Origin: Nocardia fluminea | Lineage (GTDB): Bacteria > Actinomycetota > Actinomycetes > Mycobacteriales > Mycobacteriaceae | DNA: 64,000 nucleotides | Direction: 5' to 3' | NCBI RefSeq assembly: GCF_002846365.1 | Contig: NZ_PJMW01000002.1 | Location: 1,302,001 to 1,366,000 of the forward strand | Part shown: positions 7,620-16,786 of the stretch, piece by piece | Position numbering within the stretch: the first letter of the stretch is position 1 | Layout of the letters: every line of letters begins with the position of its first letter | Notes under the pieces: generated by a model | What the model saw: only the letters and a program-made list of their open reading frames with translations | Told to the model about the DNA's origin: nothing | Databases searched by the model: none | Made by a program: the position numbers and the translations under genes

Positions 7620-8263
7620 ACACCATCACCACCACCACGACCACGCACGACCCGGCGGGCGAAGTCCTCGACGCCGTCCTCACCGGCGCTGGTCGACTGC
7701 TGCTGTCGGTGTTCACCCTCGCGTGGTGGGCGATCCTGTACCCGATGGTCTCGGTGCCCGCCGGCCTTTCTGTCGCGGCTGGTTGGTGGTTCGGCTGGCT
7801 GTTCGGGTTCGGGGTCGCTGGTGGGGCTGTCGCGGGGATGGTGCTGTGGCGAGTGTCGAGCCCGCAGACCTTCGAGCGCTGGTTCACCGGCCGTGTCCGG
7901 TCCCGATTCCTGGGCTGGTTCCGCTACCGGCGTCGCTGGACCACCATGACCACCGCCTGTGGCCTGTCCACCCGCGACGGTGACCGGACGTTCATCCCTC
8001 GACTGGTCTCGGTGCAGATCGGCGACACCCTCGACATCGTCCGTGCCCGGATGTTGCCCGGCCACTGCCCCGACACCTGGATTCACCGAGCCGACCACTT
8101 CGCCCACGGCTTCGGCGCCCAGAAGGCCAAAGTCGCCCTGGTCGGCCCTGGCCTGGTCGAGATTGCGTTCCGGCGCTCTGACAGCTTGGCTGACCCGGTC
8201 GTGGTGCCGTTCGAATCGATGGCCGGCTTCAAGACCGTCACCGACACCCGCAAAGCCGCATGA
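7616..8263 (+). CDS. Membrane protein resembling the TraB N-terminal region
   Basis: The 215-residue product has two hydrophobic segments (about residues 28-48 and 52-80) followed by a soluble part with RYRRRWTTM, FIPRLVSVQIGDTLDIVRARMLPG and a HAFGAQ-like stretch (HFAHGFGAQKAKVAL). I recognise this as the membrane anchor and linker normally found before the FtsK motor in AICE TraB proteins. Here it is encoded 1.4 kb downstream of the motor gene. A split translocase, with this protein acting as a membrane docking subunit, is an inference. Confidence 0.6.
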   Translation: MNTITTTTTTHDPAGEVLDAVLTGAGRLLLSVFTLAWWAILYPMVSVPAGLSVAAGWWFGWLFGFGVAGGAVAGMVLWRVSSPQTFERWFTGRVRSRFLGWFRYRRRWTTMTTACGLSTRDGDRTFIPRLVSVQIGDTLDIVRARMLPGHCPDTWIHRADHFAHGFGAQKAKVALVGPGLVEIAFRRSDSLADPVVVPFESMAGFKTVTDTRKAA

Positions 8264-8296
8264 CCCACACCCACCATGATCGAGAGAGGCCGCGCC

Positions 8297-10075
8297 ATGT
8301 CTGAACACACCACCGGAACGGCCTCTCTCGGCCGTCCACAGCCCTCCCCAGCCCCGATCATCGGTGTCGCCCCGAACCGGGAAACCGCCGCCGACCGTCG
8401 CGCAATGCCCGACATCACCGACATCGCCGAACACATGGCCGAGAAGGAAGGCGTGTGCGCTCGGGTCGTACCGATGCGGGCATTCGACCCGATCTCCTCG
8501 CGGACCTCCTACATCGGTGCCCCGTGCAAAGCGACCGTGGCCACCACCTGCCCCGCCTGCGCCAAAGCGAACCGCTACCTGCGGATGACTCAGCTGCGTG
8601 AAGGCTGGTGCGCCGAACACGAGCCCGTCCTTCCCGAGCCGGTCGTCACCGAAGCGCAAGCGTCCGTATTAGCCACTCGTGCAACACTTTTCGATGACTA
8701 CCGCGATGCTCGCCGCATCGAGGACGACGAGCTGGCCGAAGCTATCAAGGCTCTGGTGGCCGACCTCGACATCGAGCTGCGTGAACTCGGTGTGCGTGGC
8801 CGTCTCCCTGCCCTGGATGAGAAGCCACGGCGCAAGAGCAAGAGCACCCGTCGCCGTGATGGACTTCCGGATCTGCCGCGTCTGAAGGTGAACAAGGCCC
8901 TGACTGTCGGGCAGGCATACGACGACGGCAAGCATCGGCCCTCGACGTTCTTCACGCTGACGCTGCCGTCCTACGGGGCAATCAACCAGGTGTGGGACCC
9001 CAAGGCGGGCAAAGACGGCAAGGGCGCCATGGTCTCGGACGGTTCCCCGCGTGATCCGGAGTCCTACGACTACACCCGCCAGGCCCGCGACACGATCCAC
9101 ATGTCCAAGCTGTTCTCCAAGTGGATCGAGAACCTTCGCCGAGCAGTGGGCTGGAACGTCCAGTACTTCGCGACCGTGGAACCCCAGCGCCGGGGCGCAC
9201 CTCACCTGCACATCGCGTTGCGGGGCTCGATCCCTACCAAGCTGCTCTACCAGGTCACCGCGGCTACCTACCGAACCGTGTGGTGGCCCCACCACGACCG
9301 GCTCGTCTACTCCGGGTCCGACATGCCGGTCTGGGACTATTCCGCCGGCACTTTCGTAGACCCCAAAACTCATCGCCCGCTGACCTACTGGGACGACGCG
9401 ATCGCGGTCATGGATGAGGTAGACGAGCTGGAACCCTCACACACCCTCCAGTTCGGTGGGCAGTCCAAGGCGATTCAGATCCTGGCCGGTTCGGAAGGCA
9501 TGGATCACAAGGTCCGGTACCTGACGAAGTACCTCACCAAGAGCGTCGGGGAACTCCTCGAGCCGGGCTCGCGTCGCGTGGCTGAGCACTATGACCGGCT
9601 CCACGCGGAACTGTCGGTGACTCCGTGCTCTCCGACGTGTGCTGTGTGGCTGCGCTACGGCATCGTGCCCAAGGGTGCCAACGAGAAGACCCAGCCCGGT
9701 AAGTGCAACGCCAAAGCCCACCGCCGTGACTCGTTGGGCCTGCCCGGTCAGCGCTGCTTGAACTCGGATATGTGGACCGGCAAGACAGTTCTGGACCACA
9801 AAGCCGAACGGCTCGAGTTCGTGCGCGAGTACCTCGACGCCGTGGGCATCGTCATGGCCGATACCTCGCACCTGCGGATCACTCCGGTACGCCCCGGCGA
9901 CAAGGACGCGCCTCCTCGCGCGCAACTGGTCATGAACCTGGTCACGCGGCGGATCAACCAACGCGCCCAGTACACGATGGCCCGTCTCGCGAACGACGAA
10001 GGACCACCAGGTCTTTCAGTTAACCCGAGTGTGCCACAAGAGCTTTCGACCATTCAGCAATCCGCAGCAGCATAG
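8297..10075 (+). CDS. RepSA-like replication initiator
   Basis: A 592-residue rolling-circle initiator. The N-terminal third has Cys pairs (CKATVATTCPACAK then CAEHE, about residues 73-115) that probably bind zinc. The HUH metal motif appears as APHLHIALRG at about 300-309. A Tyr-rich YLTKYLTK at about 409-416 offers the nicking tyrosine. Such proteins nick the element's own origin to start replication after excision. The start at ATG 8297 follows a GAGAGAGG site; ATG 8276 is possible. The plus-strand order rep, xis, int is that of pSAM2. Confidence 0.85.
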   Translation: MSEHTTGTASLGRPQPSPAPIIGVAPNRETAADRRAMPDITDIAEHMAEKEGVCARVVPMRAFDPISSRTSYIGAPCKATVATTCPACAKANRYLRMTQLREGWCAEHEPVLPEPVVTEAQASVLATRATLFDDYRDARRIEDDELAEAIKALVADLDIELRELGVRGRLPALDEKPRRKSKSTRRRDGLPDLPRLKVNKALTVGQAYDDGKHRPSTFFTLTLPSYGAINQVWDPKAGKDGKGAMVSDGSPRDPESYDYTRQARDTIHMSKLFSKWIENLRRAVGWNVQYFATVEPQRRGAPHLHIALRGSIPTKLLYQVTAATYRTVWWPHHDRLVYSGSDMPVWDYSAGTFVDPKTHRPLTYWDDAIAVMDEVDELEPSHTLQFGGQSKAIQILAGSEGMDHKVRYLTKYLTKSVGELLEPGSRRVAEHYDRLHAELSVTPCSPTCAVWLRYGIVPKGANEKTQPGKCNAKAHRRDSLGLPGQRCLNSDMWTGKTVLDHKAERLEFVREYLDAVGIVMADTSHLRITPVRPGDKDAPPRAQLVMNLVTRRINQRAQYTMARLANDEGPPGLSVNPSVPQELSTIQQSAAA

Positions 10076-10088
10076 GGAGGAACCCGTC

Positions 10089-10268
10089 ATGTCCAAGCTT
10101 CTCAATGAGGCCGAGGTGCGCAAGCTGATCCCGATCGGGCACAGCAAGTACTACGAGCTGATCGGCTCGGGTGCGCTGCGCTCGGTCAAGATCGGCCGTC
10201 GTCGGTTCGTCGCTGAACAGGCCGTGGCCGACTACATCGCCGGCCTCGACCATGCTGCCGCAGCATGA
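10089..10268 (+). CDS. xis: Excisionase (Xis), MerR/AlpA-type helix-turn-helix
   Basis: A 59-residue protein that is essentially one winged helix-turn-helix (LLNEAEVRKLIPIGHSKYYE, then SGALRSVKIGRRR). It follows an AGGGAGG ribosome-binding site and overlaps the integrase start. Small proteins of this type bind the element ends and bias the integrase toward excision. Start ATG 10089 is clear. Confidence 0.88.
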   Translation: MSKLLNEAEVRKLIPIGHSKYYELIGSGALRSVKIGRRRFVAEQAVADYIAGLDHAAAA

Positions 10269-11494
10269 GCAGGCGTCAGCTCCCGCCGCAGATCGAAAAG
10301 ATCACGCTCAAAAGTGGCGCGATCCGGTACCAGGTGACCGCAGAAGCGGGGATCAACCCGACGACGGGCAAACGACGGCAGACGAAGAAGCGCTATCGCA
10401 CCGAGGCCGAGGCCCGCGATGCTCTGGCCGATACGTCGATGGCCGTGCGTCGGGGTACCTACGTCCCGAACTCGACGCTGACCGTGGAGCAGGCGTGCGA
10501 AGACTGGTTGGCGGGTAAGCGGGTCCGTGGTACGACCGCCTCGAACTACCGCAACGCGCTCCAGCCTGTCCGCGACCGGTACGGATTCGAGCCGGTACAG
10601 AAGCTGTCGAAACGGCACCTCGATGACCTCGTGTCCGACCTGCTCGCCGGGACCGCGAAGAAGGCCGACGGGAAGAACCGCCGACCCTGGAAACCCGAGA
10701 CGGCAAACGCCACCTTGGACCGGTTCGAGACCGTGCTGGATTCGCTGATCGCCGAGGGAAAGCTGGTCCGCAACGTGGCGGCGCTGGTCGACCGGGTACC
10801 GACCGGGCCGAAGAAGAAGCACGTCACCTACTCCGAGGCCGAGGTACGCAAGGTCTTGGCGGTGGCGGCCAACGATCGCAATCGCCATGCCTGGCACCTG
10901 GCGCTCTCGGGCCTGCGTCGTGGGGAGATCGGTGGACTGCGCTGGTCGGATGTCGACCTGGATGCCGGCCTGCTGACCATCGCCAACAATCGCGTCTCGG
11001 TGAACGGCAAGGCCGAGGAGTACGACCCGAAGTCCGACGACTCGAGCCGCACGCTGCCGCTCACGCGCACGCTGATCACGGAACTGCGGGCGGCCCGCAA
11101 GCGTCAGGCATCCGAGAAGCTGGCACTCGGTGAGGCGTACGGGCCTGGCACGCACGTCGTGGTAAACGAAGCGGGCGTGTCGTATCACCCCGACACCCTG
11201 ACCGGCTACTGGGACAAGATCACCAAGACCGCCGAGGTTCGCAGGATTCGCCTGCATGACGCACGTCACACCTGTGGAACGCTGATGCACCTTCAGGGGG
11301 TGCCGATCGCGGTGATTTCGGAGTGGTTGGGCCACGCTGACAGTGCGTTCACGATGCGGACCTACGTGCACTCGCAGAACGATGCGCTGGTCTCCGCTGC
11401 GGGCACTTTGGAGGCCCTTGTGGCAAAGCGTGACAAGAACGGTTCTGCCCCGACCCGGAGCAAGAGAAAGAAAAATCGGAAAGCGGCTGGTTAG
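10265..11494 (+). CDS. int: Tyrosine site-specific integrase
   Basis: A 409-residue integrase with a SAM-like core-binding domain at about 60-160 and a catalytic domain after 180. The catalytic residues are visible: Arg in SGLRRGEIGGLRW (about 216), HDARHT (about 331), the second His in WLGHADSAFT and the nucleophilic Tyr in MRTYVH (about 366). It overlaps xis by 4 bp and ends 17 bp before the 3' end of the tRNA-Thr gene, the standard layout for an element that integrates into a tRNA 3' end. Confidence 0.95.
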   Translation: MSRRQLPPQIEKITLKSGAIRYQVTAEAGINPTTGKRRQTKKRYRTEAEARDALADTSMAVRRGTYVPNSTLTVEQACEDWLAGKRVRGTTASNYRNALQPVRDRYGFEPVQKLSKRHLDDLVSDLLAGTAKKADGKNRRPWKPETANATLDRFETVLDSLIAEGKLVRNVAALVDRVPTGPKKKHVTYSEAEVRKVLAVAANDRNRHAWHLALSGLRRGEIGGLRWSDVDLDAGLLTIANNRVSVNGKAEEYDPKSDDSSRTLPLTRTLITELRAARKRQASEKLALGEAYGPGTHVVVNEAGVSYHPDTLTGYWDKITKTAEVRRIRLHDARHTCGTLMHLQGVPIAVISEWLGHADSAFTMRTYVHSQNDALVSAAGTLEALVAKRDKNGSAPTRSKRKKNRKAAG

Positions 11495-11507
11495 AACCGC
11501 TTTCCGA
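11476..11507. terminator. Hairpin over the integrase stop codon
   Basis: An 11-bp perfect inverted repeat (TCGGAAAGCGG with CCGCTTTCCGA) and a 10-nt loop that contains the integrase stop codon. It lies between two convergent genes (int and tRNA-Thr) and could end transcripts from both sides. Confidence 0.6.
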
Positions 11508-11511
11508 CTGG

Positions 11512-11560
11512 AGCCGCCTGCGAGAATCGAACTCGCGACCTTTTCATTACGAGTGAAGCG
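11512..11560. other. Probable attR of the AICE in the tRNA-Thr 3' half
   Basis: The integrase gene abuts the tRNA 3' end, so the crossover core should be the 3' part of the tRNA (T arm to anticodon arm). The matching copy at the other end (attL) was not seen in the first kilobase of the window, so the element probably extends to the left. The right-hand core limit is approximate. Confidence 0.5.
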
Positions 11561-11584
11561 CTCTACCGACTGAGCTAAGGCGGC
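11512..11584 (-). tRNA. tRNA-Thr (anticodon CGT)
   Basis: On the minus strand, 73 nt fold as a standard cloverleaf: acceptor GCCGCCT pairing with AGGCGGC, D arm GCTC/GAGC, anticodon loop CTCGTAA and T arm GCGAG/CTCGC around TTCGATT. The anticodon CGT reads ACG (Thr). The first anticodon-stem pair (C-A) looks mismatched, which may be a sign of sequence replacement by the integrating element. Confidence 0.95.
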
Positions 11585-11642
11585 GTGCCATTTCGGCGAC
11601 GCGAGTCTATCGCGGGAAGGGGTAGAACGCGAAAACGGGTGG

Positions 11643-12842
11643 TCAGGTGGTGCGCGCGCTGATGAGGGTGGCGACCATGGCGGCGATGGCGAAGCGGGGT
11701 TTCACGTTGAGGTCGAGGGCTTCGCGACAGGCGAGGACAGCGTCGATGCTGCGGAGGAGGCCTTCGGGGCGGACGTTCGTGGCGAGGTCGGTGATCTCGT
11801 CGGTCATGTCGGGGTGGGTGAGGGTGATGGGGGTGCCGCGGCCGGCGAAGCGCATGGCCAGGGCGTCGCGGTACATGCCGGCGATGTCGATGAGAGCGCG
11901 GTCGAGCGCGTCGCGGCCGGTGCGGGTGGCGCGCGACTTCTGGCGGCGTTCGAGGTCTTTGAGGACACCAGCCGAACCGCGGGTGGCGGACGCGGAGCCC
12001 TTGCCGGTGCCGCCCGCGCCGAGCGCGGTGGCGAGTTCGTCGCGTTCACGGTCGTCGCGATCGGCGCTCATCAGTTTGGCTTCGTCGTCGGCCGACTTCA
12101 CCAGTTCGTCGGCGGCGGCGTAGGCGGCACCGGGACGCTCGGTCGCGGTGACCAGCGCGAGGGCGCGTTTGCGTCGCTGGCGAGAGTCCTCGTCGGTGGC
12201 CAGGCGGCGGGCCCGGCCGACATGACCACCGCTGACCGAGGCTGCCCAGTCGGCGGTTTTCGGGTCGAGTTGGTCGCGCTCGCGCAGCACCTGGGCGATC
12301 GCGGGAACGGTCGGCGTCACGAGGTGGACATGCCTGCAACGCGAGCGCAGGGTGACGGAGATGTCCTCGGGGTCGACGGTGGGGGCACACAGCAGGAACA
12401 CGGTGCGGTCCGGCGGTTCCTCGACCACCTTGAGCAGGGCATTGGCGGCGCCCTCGGTGAGCCGGTCGGCATCCTCGACGACCACCACCTGCCAGCGACC
12501 GGTACTCGGGCGACGAGCCGCGATCTGCACGATGGCGCGCATCTCCTTGGTACTGATGCTCAGCCCCTCGGGGATGATGCGCCGCACGTCACCGTGGGTA
12601 CCGGCCATCGTGGTGGTGCAGGCGTGGCACCGACCGCACCCGACGGTATCGGGATCGGTGCACTGCAGCGCCGCCGCGAAACACAGCGCAGCGACAGACC
12701 TGCCCGAACCGGGCGGCCCGGTGAACAGCCACGAATGCGTCATCGCCCCGGTGACCACACCAGCCCGCGCCGCCTTCGCGGCAGCGGCCAGCTCGGTCTC
12801 GACCACGTCCTGGCCGACCAGTCGATCGAAGACACCTGCCAC
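11643..12842 (-). CDS. holB: DNA polymerase III clamp-loader subunit delta'
   Basis: A 399-residue AAA+ clamp-loader protein. It opens FDRLVGQDVVETEL, has a degenerate P-loop GPPGSGRSV at about 42-50 (Arg replaces the Lys, expected for delta', which does not hydrolyse ATP), a zinc module with CGRCHACTT, and the VVVVEDADRLTEGAANALLK switch region. It loads the sliding clamp with delta and gamma/tau. Its place next to topA matches mycobacterial Rv3644c. Confidence 0.92.
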   Translation of the reverse strand: MAGVFDRLVGQDVVETELAAAAKAARAGVVTGAMTHSWLFTGPPGSGRSVAALCFAAALQCTDPDTVGCGRCHACTTTMAGTHGDVRRIIPEGLSISTKEMRAIVQIAARRPSTGRWQVVVVEDADRLTEGAANALLKVVEEPPDRTVFLLCAPTVDPEDISVTLRSRCRHVHLVTPTVPAIAQVLRERDQLDPKTADWAASVSGGHVGRARRLATDEDSRQRRKRALALVTATERPGAAYAAADELVKSADDEAKLMSADRDDRERDELATALGAGGTGKGSASATRGSAGVLKDLERRQKSRATRTGRDALDRALIDIAGMYRDALAMRFAGRGTPITLTHPDMTDEITDLATNVRPEGLLRSIDAVLACREALDLNVKPRFAIAAMVATLISARTT

Positions 12843-12970
12843 GCGCTACACCCTAGTCGCGGGTTCCGACAGGCTGCGCGGACGGCCGGTTGCCGGCATA
12901 GCTGGGGCACCCGCTGTCGACGAACGTTCAGCCCACCGCCGAAGCGTGTGCTCGGCGGCGGCTGGTCCGA

Positions 12971-15907
12971 TCAGCTCTGTTCTGTCCCAGCGGATTCAGC
13001 CGCGGCCTTCTTGGCCGGAGCTTTCTTGGCGGCGGTCTTCTTCGCGGTCGTCTTCTTGGCCGCGGTCTTGGTGGCCGTCTTGGTCGCCGTCGACTTCGCC
13101 GCAGTCTTCTTGGCGGGCGCCTTCTTGGCCGCCTTCTTGGCGGTCGTCTTCTTCGCCGCCTTCTTCACCGGGCCACGCGCCCGGCGATCGGCCAGCAGCT
13201 CGGAGGCGCGCTCGTCGGTGATCGACTCCACCTCGTCGCCCTTGCGCAGGCTCGCGTTGGTTTCGCCGTCGGTGACGTACGGACCGAAACGACCGTCCTT
13301 GATCACCATCGGCTTGTCGGTGGCCGAGTCCTTGCCCAGCTCGCGCAGCGGTGCCGCGGCCGCGGCCTGGCGCCCCCGACGCTTGGGCTCGGCGTAGAGC
13401 TTCAGCGCCTCCTCGAGGGTGACCGTGAACAGCTGGTCCTCGGTCGCCAGCGAACGGGAATCCGTACCCTTCTTCAGGTACGGGCCGTAGCGGCCGTTCT
13501 GCGCGGTGATCTCCTCGCCCGAAGTGGGATCGTTGCCGACCACCCGGGGCAGCGAGAGCAGCATCAGCGCGTCGTCGAGGGTGATCTCGGCCAGGTCCAT
13601 CGACTTGAACAGCGAACCGGTGCGCGGCTTGACCTCCGCGGCCTTCTTGGTCTTCTTCGCGGGCGCCGCGTCCGGGTCCGGCGCGGGCGGCTCCGGCAGC
13701 ACCTCGGTGACGTACGGGCCGAAACGCCCTTCCTTGGCGACGATCTCGTTTCCCGACACCGGATCGATGCCGAGCGAGCGACCCTCCTGCGGCGTCGAGA
13801 ACAGCTTCTCGGCGACCTCGGGAGTCAGCTCGTCCGGCGGCAGATCGTCGGGCAGGTTGGCCCGCTGCGAGATCCGATCACCTTCGGGGTCATCGGGATT
13901 GACGATCATCCGCTCGAGGTACGGACCGAAACGGCCGACGCGGACCACGACATCGCGGCCCTCTTCGTCGACGAACATCTTGATCGAGTTCACTTCGCGC
14001 GCGTCGATGTCGTCGAGTTGCACGGAGACCATCTTCTTGAGGCCACCCGACCGCGCGACCGAACCCTCGGCGCCGGATTCGCCACCGAAGTAGAAGCTGG
14101 ACAACCAGTTTCCGCGCTGCTCGCGACCACCGGCGATGGCGTCGAGGTCGTCCTCCATGGCGGCGGTGAAGTCGAAGTCGACGAGCCGGCCGAAGTAGGC
14201 CTCGAGCAGACCGACCACCGCGAACGCCACCCACGCCGGGGCCAACGCGCTGCCGCGCTTGTAGACGTATCCGCGATCGAGGATCGTCTTGATGATCGAG
14301 GAGTAGGTCGACGGCCGGCCGATGCCGAGGTCTTCCAGCGTCTTGATCAGCGAGGCTTCGGTGTAGCGGGCGGGCGGGTTGGTGCTGTGGCCGTCGGGAG
14401 TGAGCTCGACCGCGGTGACGCTCTGGCCCTCTTCCAGTGCGGGCAAACGGGATTCGGCGTCGTCGGACTGGCCGCCCGCCTCCTCGTCCACGCTCTCGAC
14501 GTAGGCCTTGAGGAACCCGGCGAAGGTGATGGTGCGACCCGAGGACGAGAACACACACTCCTCGCCGGTGCGCGCCGTGCCGGTGATGCGCAGGGTCAGC
14601 GTGGTGCCGCGCGCGTCGACCATCTGCGAGGCGACCGTGCGCTGCCAGATCATCTCGTAGAGCTTGAACTCGTCGTTGTCGACCTTCGAGGCCAGCTGAC
14701 CCGGCGTCATGAAGGTGTCACCCGAGGGACGGATCGCCTCGTGCGCCTCCTGCGCGTTCTTGACCTTGCGGGTGTACTGACGCGGCGACGGCGAGACGTA
14801 CTCGGCGCCGTAGAGCTGGGTCGCCTGCGAGCGAGCCGCCGCGATCGCCGACTCCGACAGCGTCGTGGAGTCGGTACGCATGTAGGTGATGTAGCCGTTT
14901 TCGTACAGCCGCTGCGCGACCCGCATCGTGCGCTCGGAGGTGAACCGCAGCTTGCGGCCCGCTTCCTGCTGCAATGTGGACGTCATGAACGGCGGGTACG
15001 GCTTGCGGGTGTACGGCTTGGCCTCGGCCGAGCTGACCTCGAGCGCGGCGCCGTCGAGCGCCTCGGCCAGCCTGCGGGCATAGGCCTCGTCGAGGACGAC
15101 GACACCGGTGGCCGATTTCAGCTGGCCATCGGAACCGAAGTCGCGACCGGAGGCGACCCGGTCGCCCTTGACCTGCACCAGTCGCGCGCCGAACGTGCGC
15201 GGGTTGGTCGAATCGGACTTCTCGTCGGGGCCCGCGTCGAGCTTGGCGGCGATATCCCAGTACCCGGCGGAGCGGAACGCGATGCGCTCGCGCTCACGCT
15301 GCACGATCACCCGGGTGGCGACGGACTGCACGCGACCGGCGGACAGCCGCGGCATGACCTTCTTCCACAGCACGGGGGAGACCTCGTAGCCGTAGAGGCG
15401 GTCCAGGATGCGGCGGGTTTCCTGCGCGTCGACCAAGTCGTTGTCGAGTTCGCGCGTGTCGGCGGCCGCCGCGAGGATGGCGGGCTCGGTGATCTCGTGG
15501 AAGACCATCCGGCGAACCGGGACCTTCGGCTTGAGCGTTTCGAGCAGGTGCCAGGCGATGGCCTCGCCCTCGCGGTCGGGGTCGGTGGCGAGATAGAGCT
15601 CGTCGGCGTCGGCCAGCAAGCTCTTGAGCTCGGCGACCTTGGCCTTCTTATCCGGGTTCACCACATAGATCGGCTCGAAGTCGTGATCGACGTCGACACC
15701 GAGCCGGGCCCAGGCTTGCCCTTTGTATTTGGCGGGCACGTCGGCGGCACCGCGCGGCAAGTCGCGGATATGTCCTACCGAGGCCTCGACCGTGTAGTTA
15801 CGACCCAGATAGGGCGCGATCTTGCGGGCCTTGGTCGGCGACTCGACGATCACGAGACGACGCAGGGGTCGGCCCTGGTCGGCTGAACTGCGGTCTCGTG
15901 TTGCCAC
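12971..15907 (-). CDS. topA: DNA topoisomerase I
   Basis: A 978-residue type IA topoisomerase. The Toprim domain starts LVIVESPTKARKI near residue 15 and has the metal motif DPDREGE at about 115. The catalytic Tyr is in GYITYMRTDST at about 345. The C-terminal half has four or more repeats with GRFGPYV/GRYGPYL, typical of actinobacterial TopA, and ends in a Lys/Ala-rich tail (AKKTTAKKA repeats) that aids DNA binding. GTG 15907 is chosen since a GAAGGAAGG site precedes it; an upstream ATG at 15994 would add 29 unlikely residues. The enzyme relaxes negative supercoils. Confidence 0.95.
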   Translation of the reverse strand: MATRDRSSADQGRPLRRLVIVESPTKARKIAPYLGRNYTVEASVGHIRDLPRGAADVPAKYKGQAWARLGVDVDHDFEPIYVVNPDKKAKVAELKSLLADADELYLATDPDREGEAIAWHLLETLKPKVPVRRMVFHEITEPAILAAAADTRELDNDLVDAQETRRILDRLYGYEVSPVLWKKVMPRLSAGRVQSVATRVIVQRERERIAFRSAGYWDIAAKLDAGPDEKSDSTNPRTFGARLVQVKGDRVASGRDFGSDGQLKSATGVVVLDEAYARRLAEALDGAALEVSSAEAKPYTRKPYPPFMTSTLQQEAGRKLRFTSERTMRVAQRLYENGYITYMRTDSTTLSESAIAAARSQATQLYGAEYVSPSPRQYTRKVKNAQEAHEAIRPSGDTFMTPGQLASKVDNDEFKLYEMIWQRTVASQMVDARGTTLTLRITGTARTGEECVFSSSGRTITFAGFLKAYVESVDEEAGGQSDDAESRLPALEEGQSVTAVELTPDGHSTNPPARYTEASLIKTLEDLGIGRPSTYSSIIKTILDRGYVYKRGSALAPAWVAFAVVGLLEAYFGRLVDFDFTAAMEDDLDAIAGGREQRGNWLSSFYFGGESGAEGSVARSGGLKKMVSVQLDDIDAREVNSIKMFVDEEGRDVVVRVGRFGPYLERMIVNPDDPEGDRISQRANLPDDLPPDELTPEVAEKLFSTPQEGRSLGIDPVSGNEIVAKEGRFGPYVTEVLPEPPAPDPDAAPAKKTKKAAEVKPRTGSLFKSMDLAEITLDDALMLLSLPRVVGNDPTSGEEITAQNGRYGPYLKKGTDSRSLATEDQLFTVTLEEALKLYAEPKRRGRQAAAAAPLRELGKDSATDKPMVIKDGRFGPYVTDGETNASLRKGDEVESITDERASELLADRRARGPVKKAAKKTTAKKAAKKAPAKKTAAKSTATKTATKTAAKKTTAKKTAAKKAPAKKAAAESAGTEQS

Positions 15908-16088
15908 CGGCGAACACCTTCCTTCTAGATCCGCGCGTCGGGAGGTCCGCTCGGTGCGCGGCTGGGGCAGACGGCGACGTTCGGACATCACCACCAGTGA
16001 CGTTTATACCCTGCGCACTTGGGGTAGAGGCATTTGCGGCGTTTCACGACGCGGGCGCTGTCCTGGGCGATGGTACCCGGAAATGACT

Positions 16089-16122
16089 CGTCCCCCTCCT
16101 CCGCATGCGGAGGAGGGGGACG
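16089..16122. terminator. Long perfect hairpin between cspA and topA
   Basis: A 17-bp perfect palindrome (CGTCCCCCTCCTCCGCA and its complement) lies about 25 bp past the cspA stop on the minus strand. It should stop or attenuate read-through from the strongly expressed cold-shock gene toward topA. Confidence 0.8.
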
Positions 16123-16144
16123 AGGCGTTGTTGTGTTTCGCAGC

Positions 16145-16351
16145 TCAGGAGAGCGCGCGAACGCCGGTGGCCTGCGGGCCCTTGGTGCCCTGGCCGACCT
16201 CGAACTCGACCTTCTGGTTTTCCTCGAGGGTACGGAAGCCCGTGCCCTGGATCTCCGAGTAGTGGACGAAGACGTCAGCGGAGCCGTCCTCGGGCGCGAT
16301 GAAGCCGAACCCCTTCTCCGCGTTGAACCACTTCACAGTTCCCTGTGCCAT
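16145..16351 (-). CDS. cspA: Cold-shock protein
   Basis: A 68-residue single cold-shock domain with both RNA-binding motifs (GFGFI and DVFVHYSEI) after [13 protein letters not shown]. It binds single-stranded nucleic acid and acts as an RNA chaperone. The long gap upstream (over 400 bp to the divergent helicase) leaves room for the long 5' leader usual for csp genes. Position next to topA matches Rv3648c. Confidence 0.97.
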   Translation of the reverse strand: MAQGTVKWFNAEKGFGFIAPEDGSADVFVHYSEIQGTGFRTLEENQKVEFEVGQGTKGPQATGVRALS

Positions 16352-16786
16352 TCTGTTTCCTTCTCTTTCTACCGGAAACGGCGGACAACTGGGTTCGTCC
16401 ACCGGGCCCGTTCCGACCGCTGTACTGTTGGTCCCCCTGCAAGGAAATCCTGAGCACGGCGTTCGCAACAACGATCCTGCTGATGGTTTGGACCTTGGAT
16501 CCGTCCCTCGAACACAGAAGCTTGCGACCGAGACCCAGTGAACCATGTCTCTGCGCAATTCGACAGTCGAGTTACCGAGTATTTGCAAAATTCATGATCT
16601 TGCGAATGTGCAGGTAAGGGAGAGATTGGGTGTATCCGTACTTTCGGTCTGTTTGCTTCTTGATAACCGAGTGAGCTTCCAGCAAACATGCTGTGACCCA
16701 GATCGCTACTGGGTTACGAAATCCCAGGTAGTGGTTGTCGCACACACACGTTTCACACTTCGCGTGTCGCGCGAGAGGAGGACTGG
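16352..16786. promoter_or_regulatory. Divergent promoter region of cspA and the helicase gene
   Basis: A 435-bp gap without a convincing gene, locally richer in A/T than its surroundings (for example 16,556-16,700). An inverted repeat GTGACCCAG/CTGGGTTAC with a 7-nt spacer at 16693-16717 lies 70 bp upstream of the helicase start and could be an operator. No standard -35/-10 pair was clear. The cspA leader may fold as a cold sensor, but I cannot show that. Confidence 0.35.
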
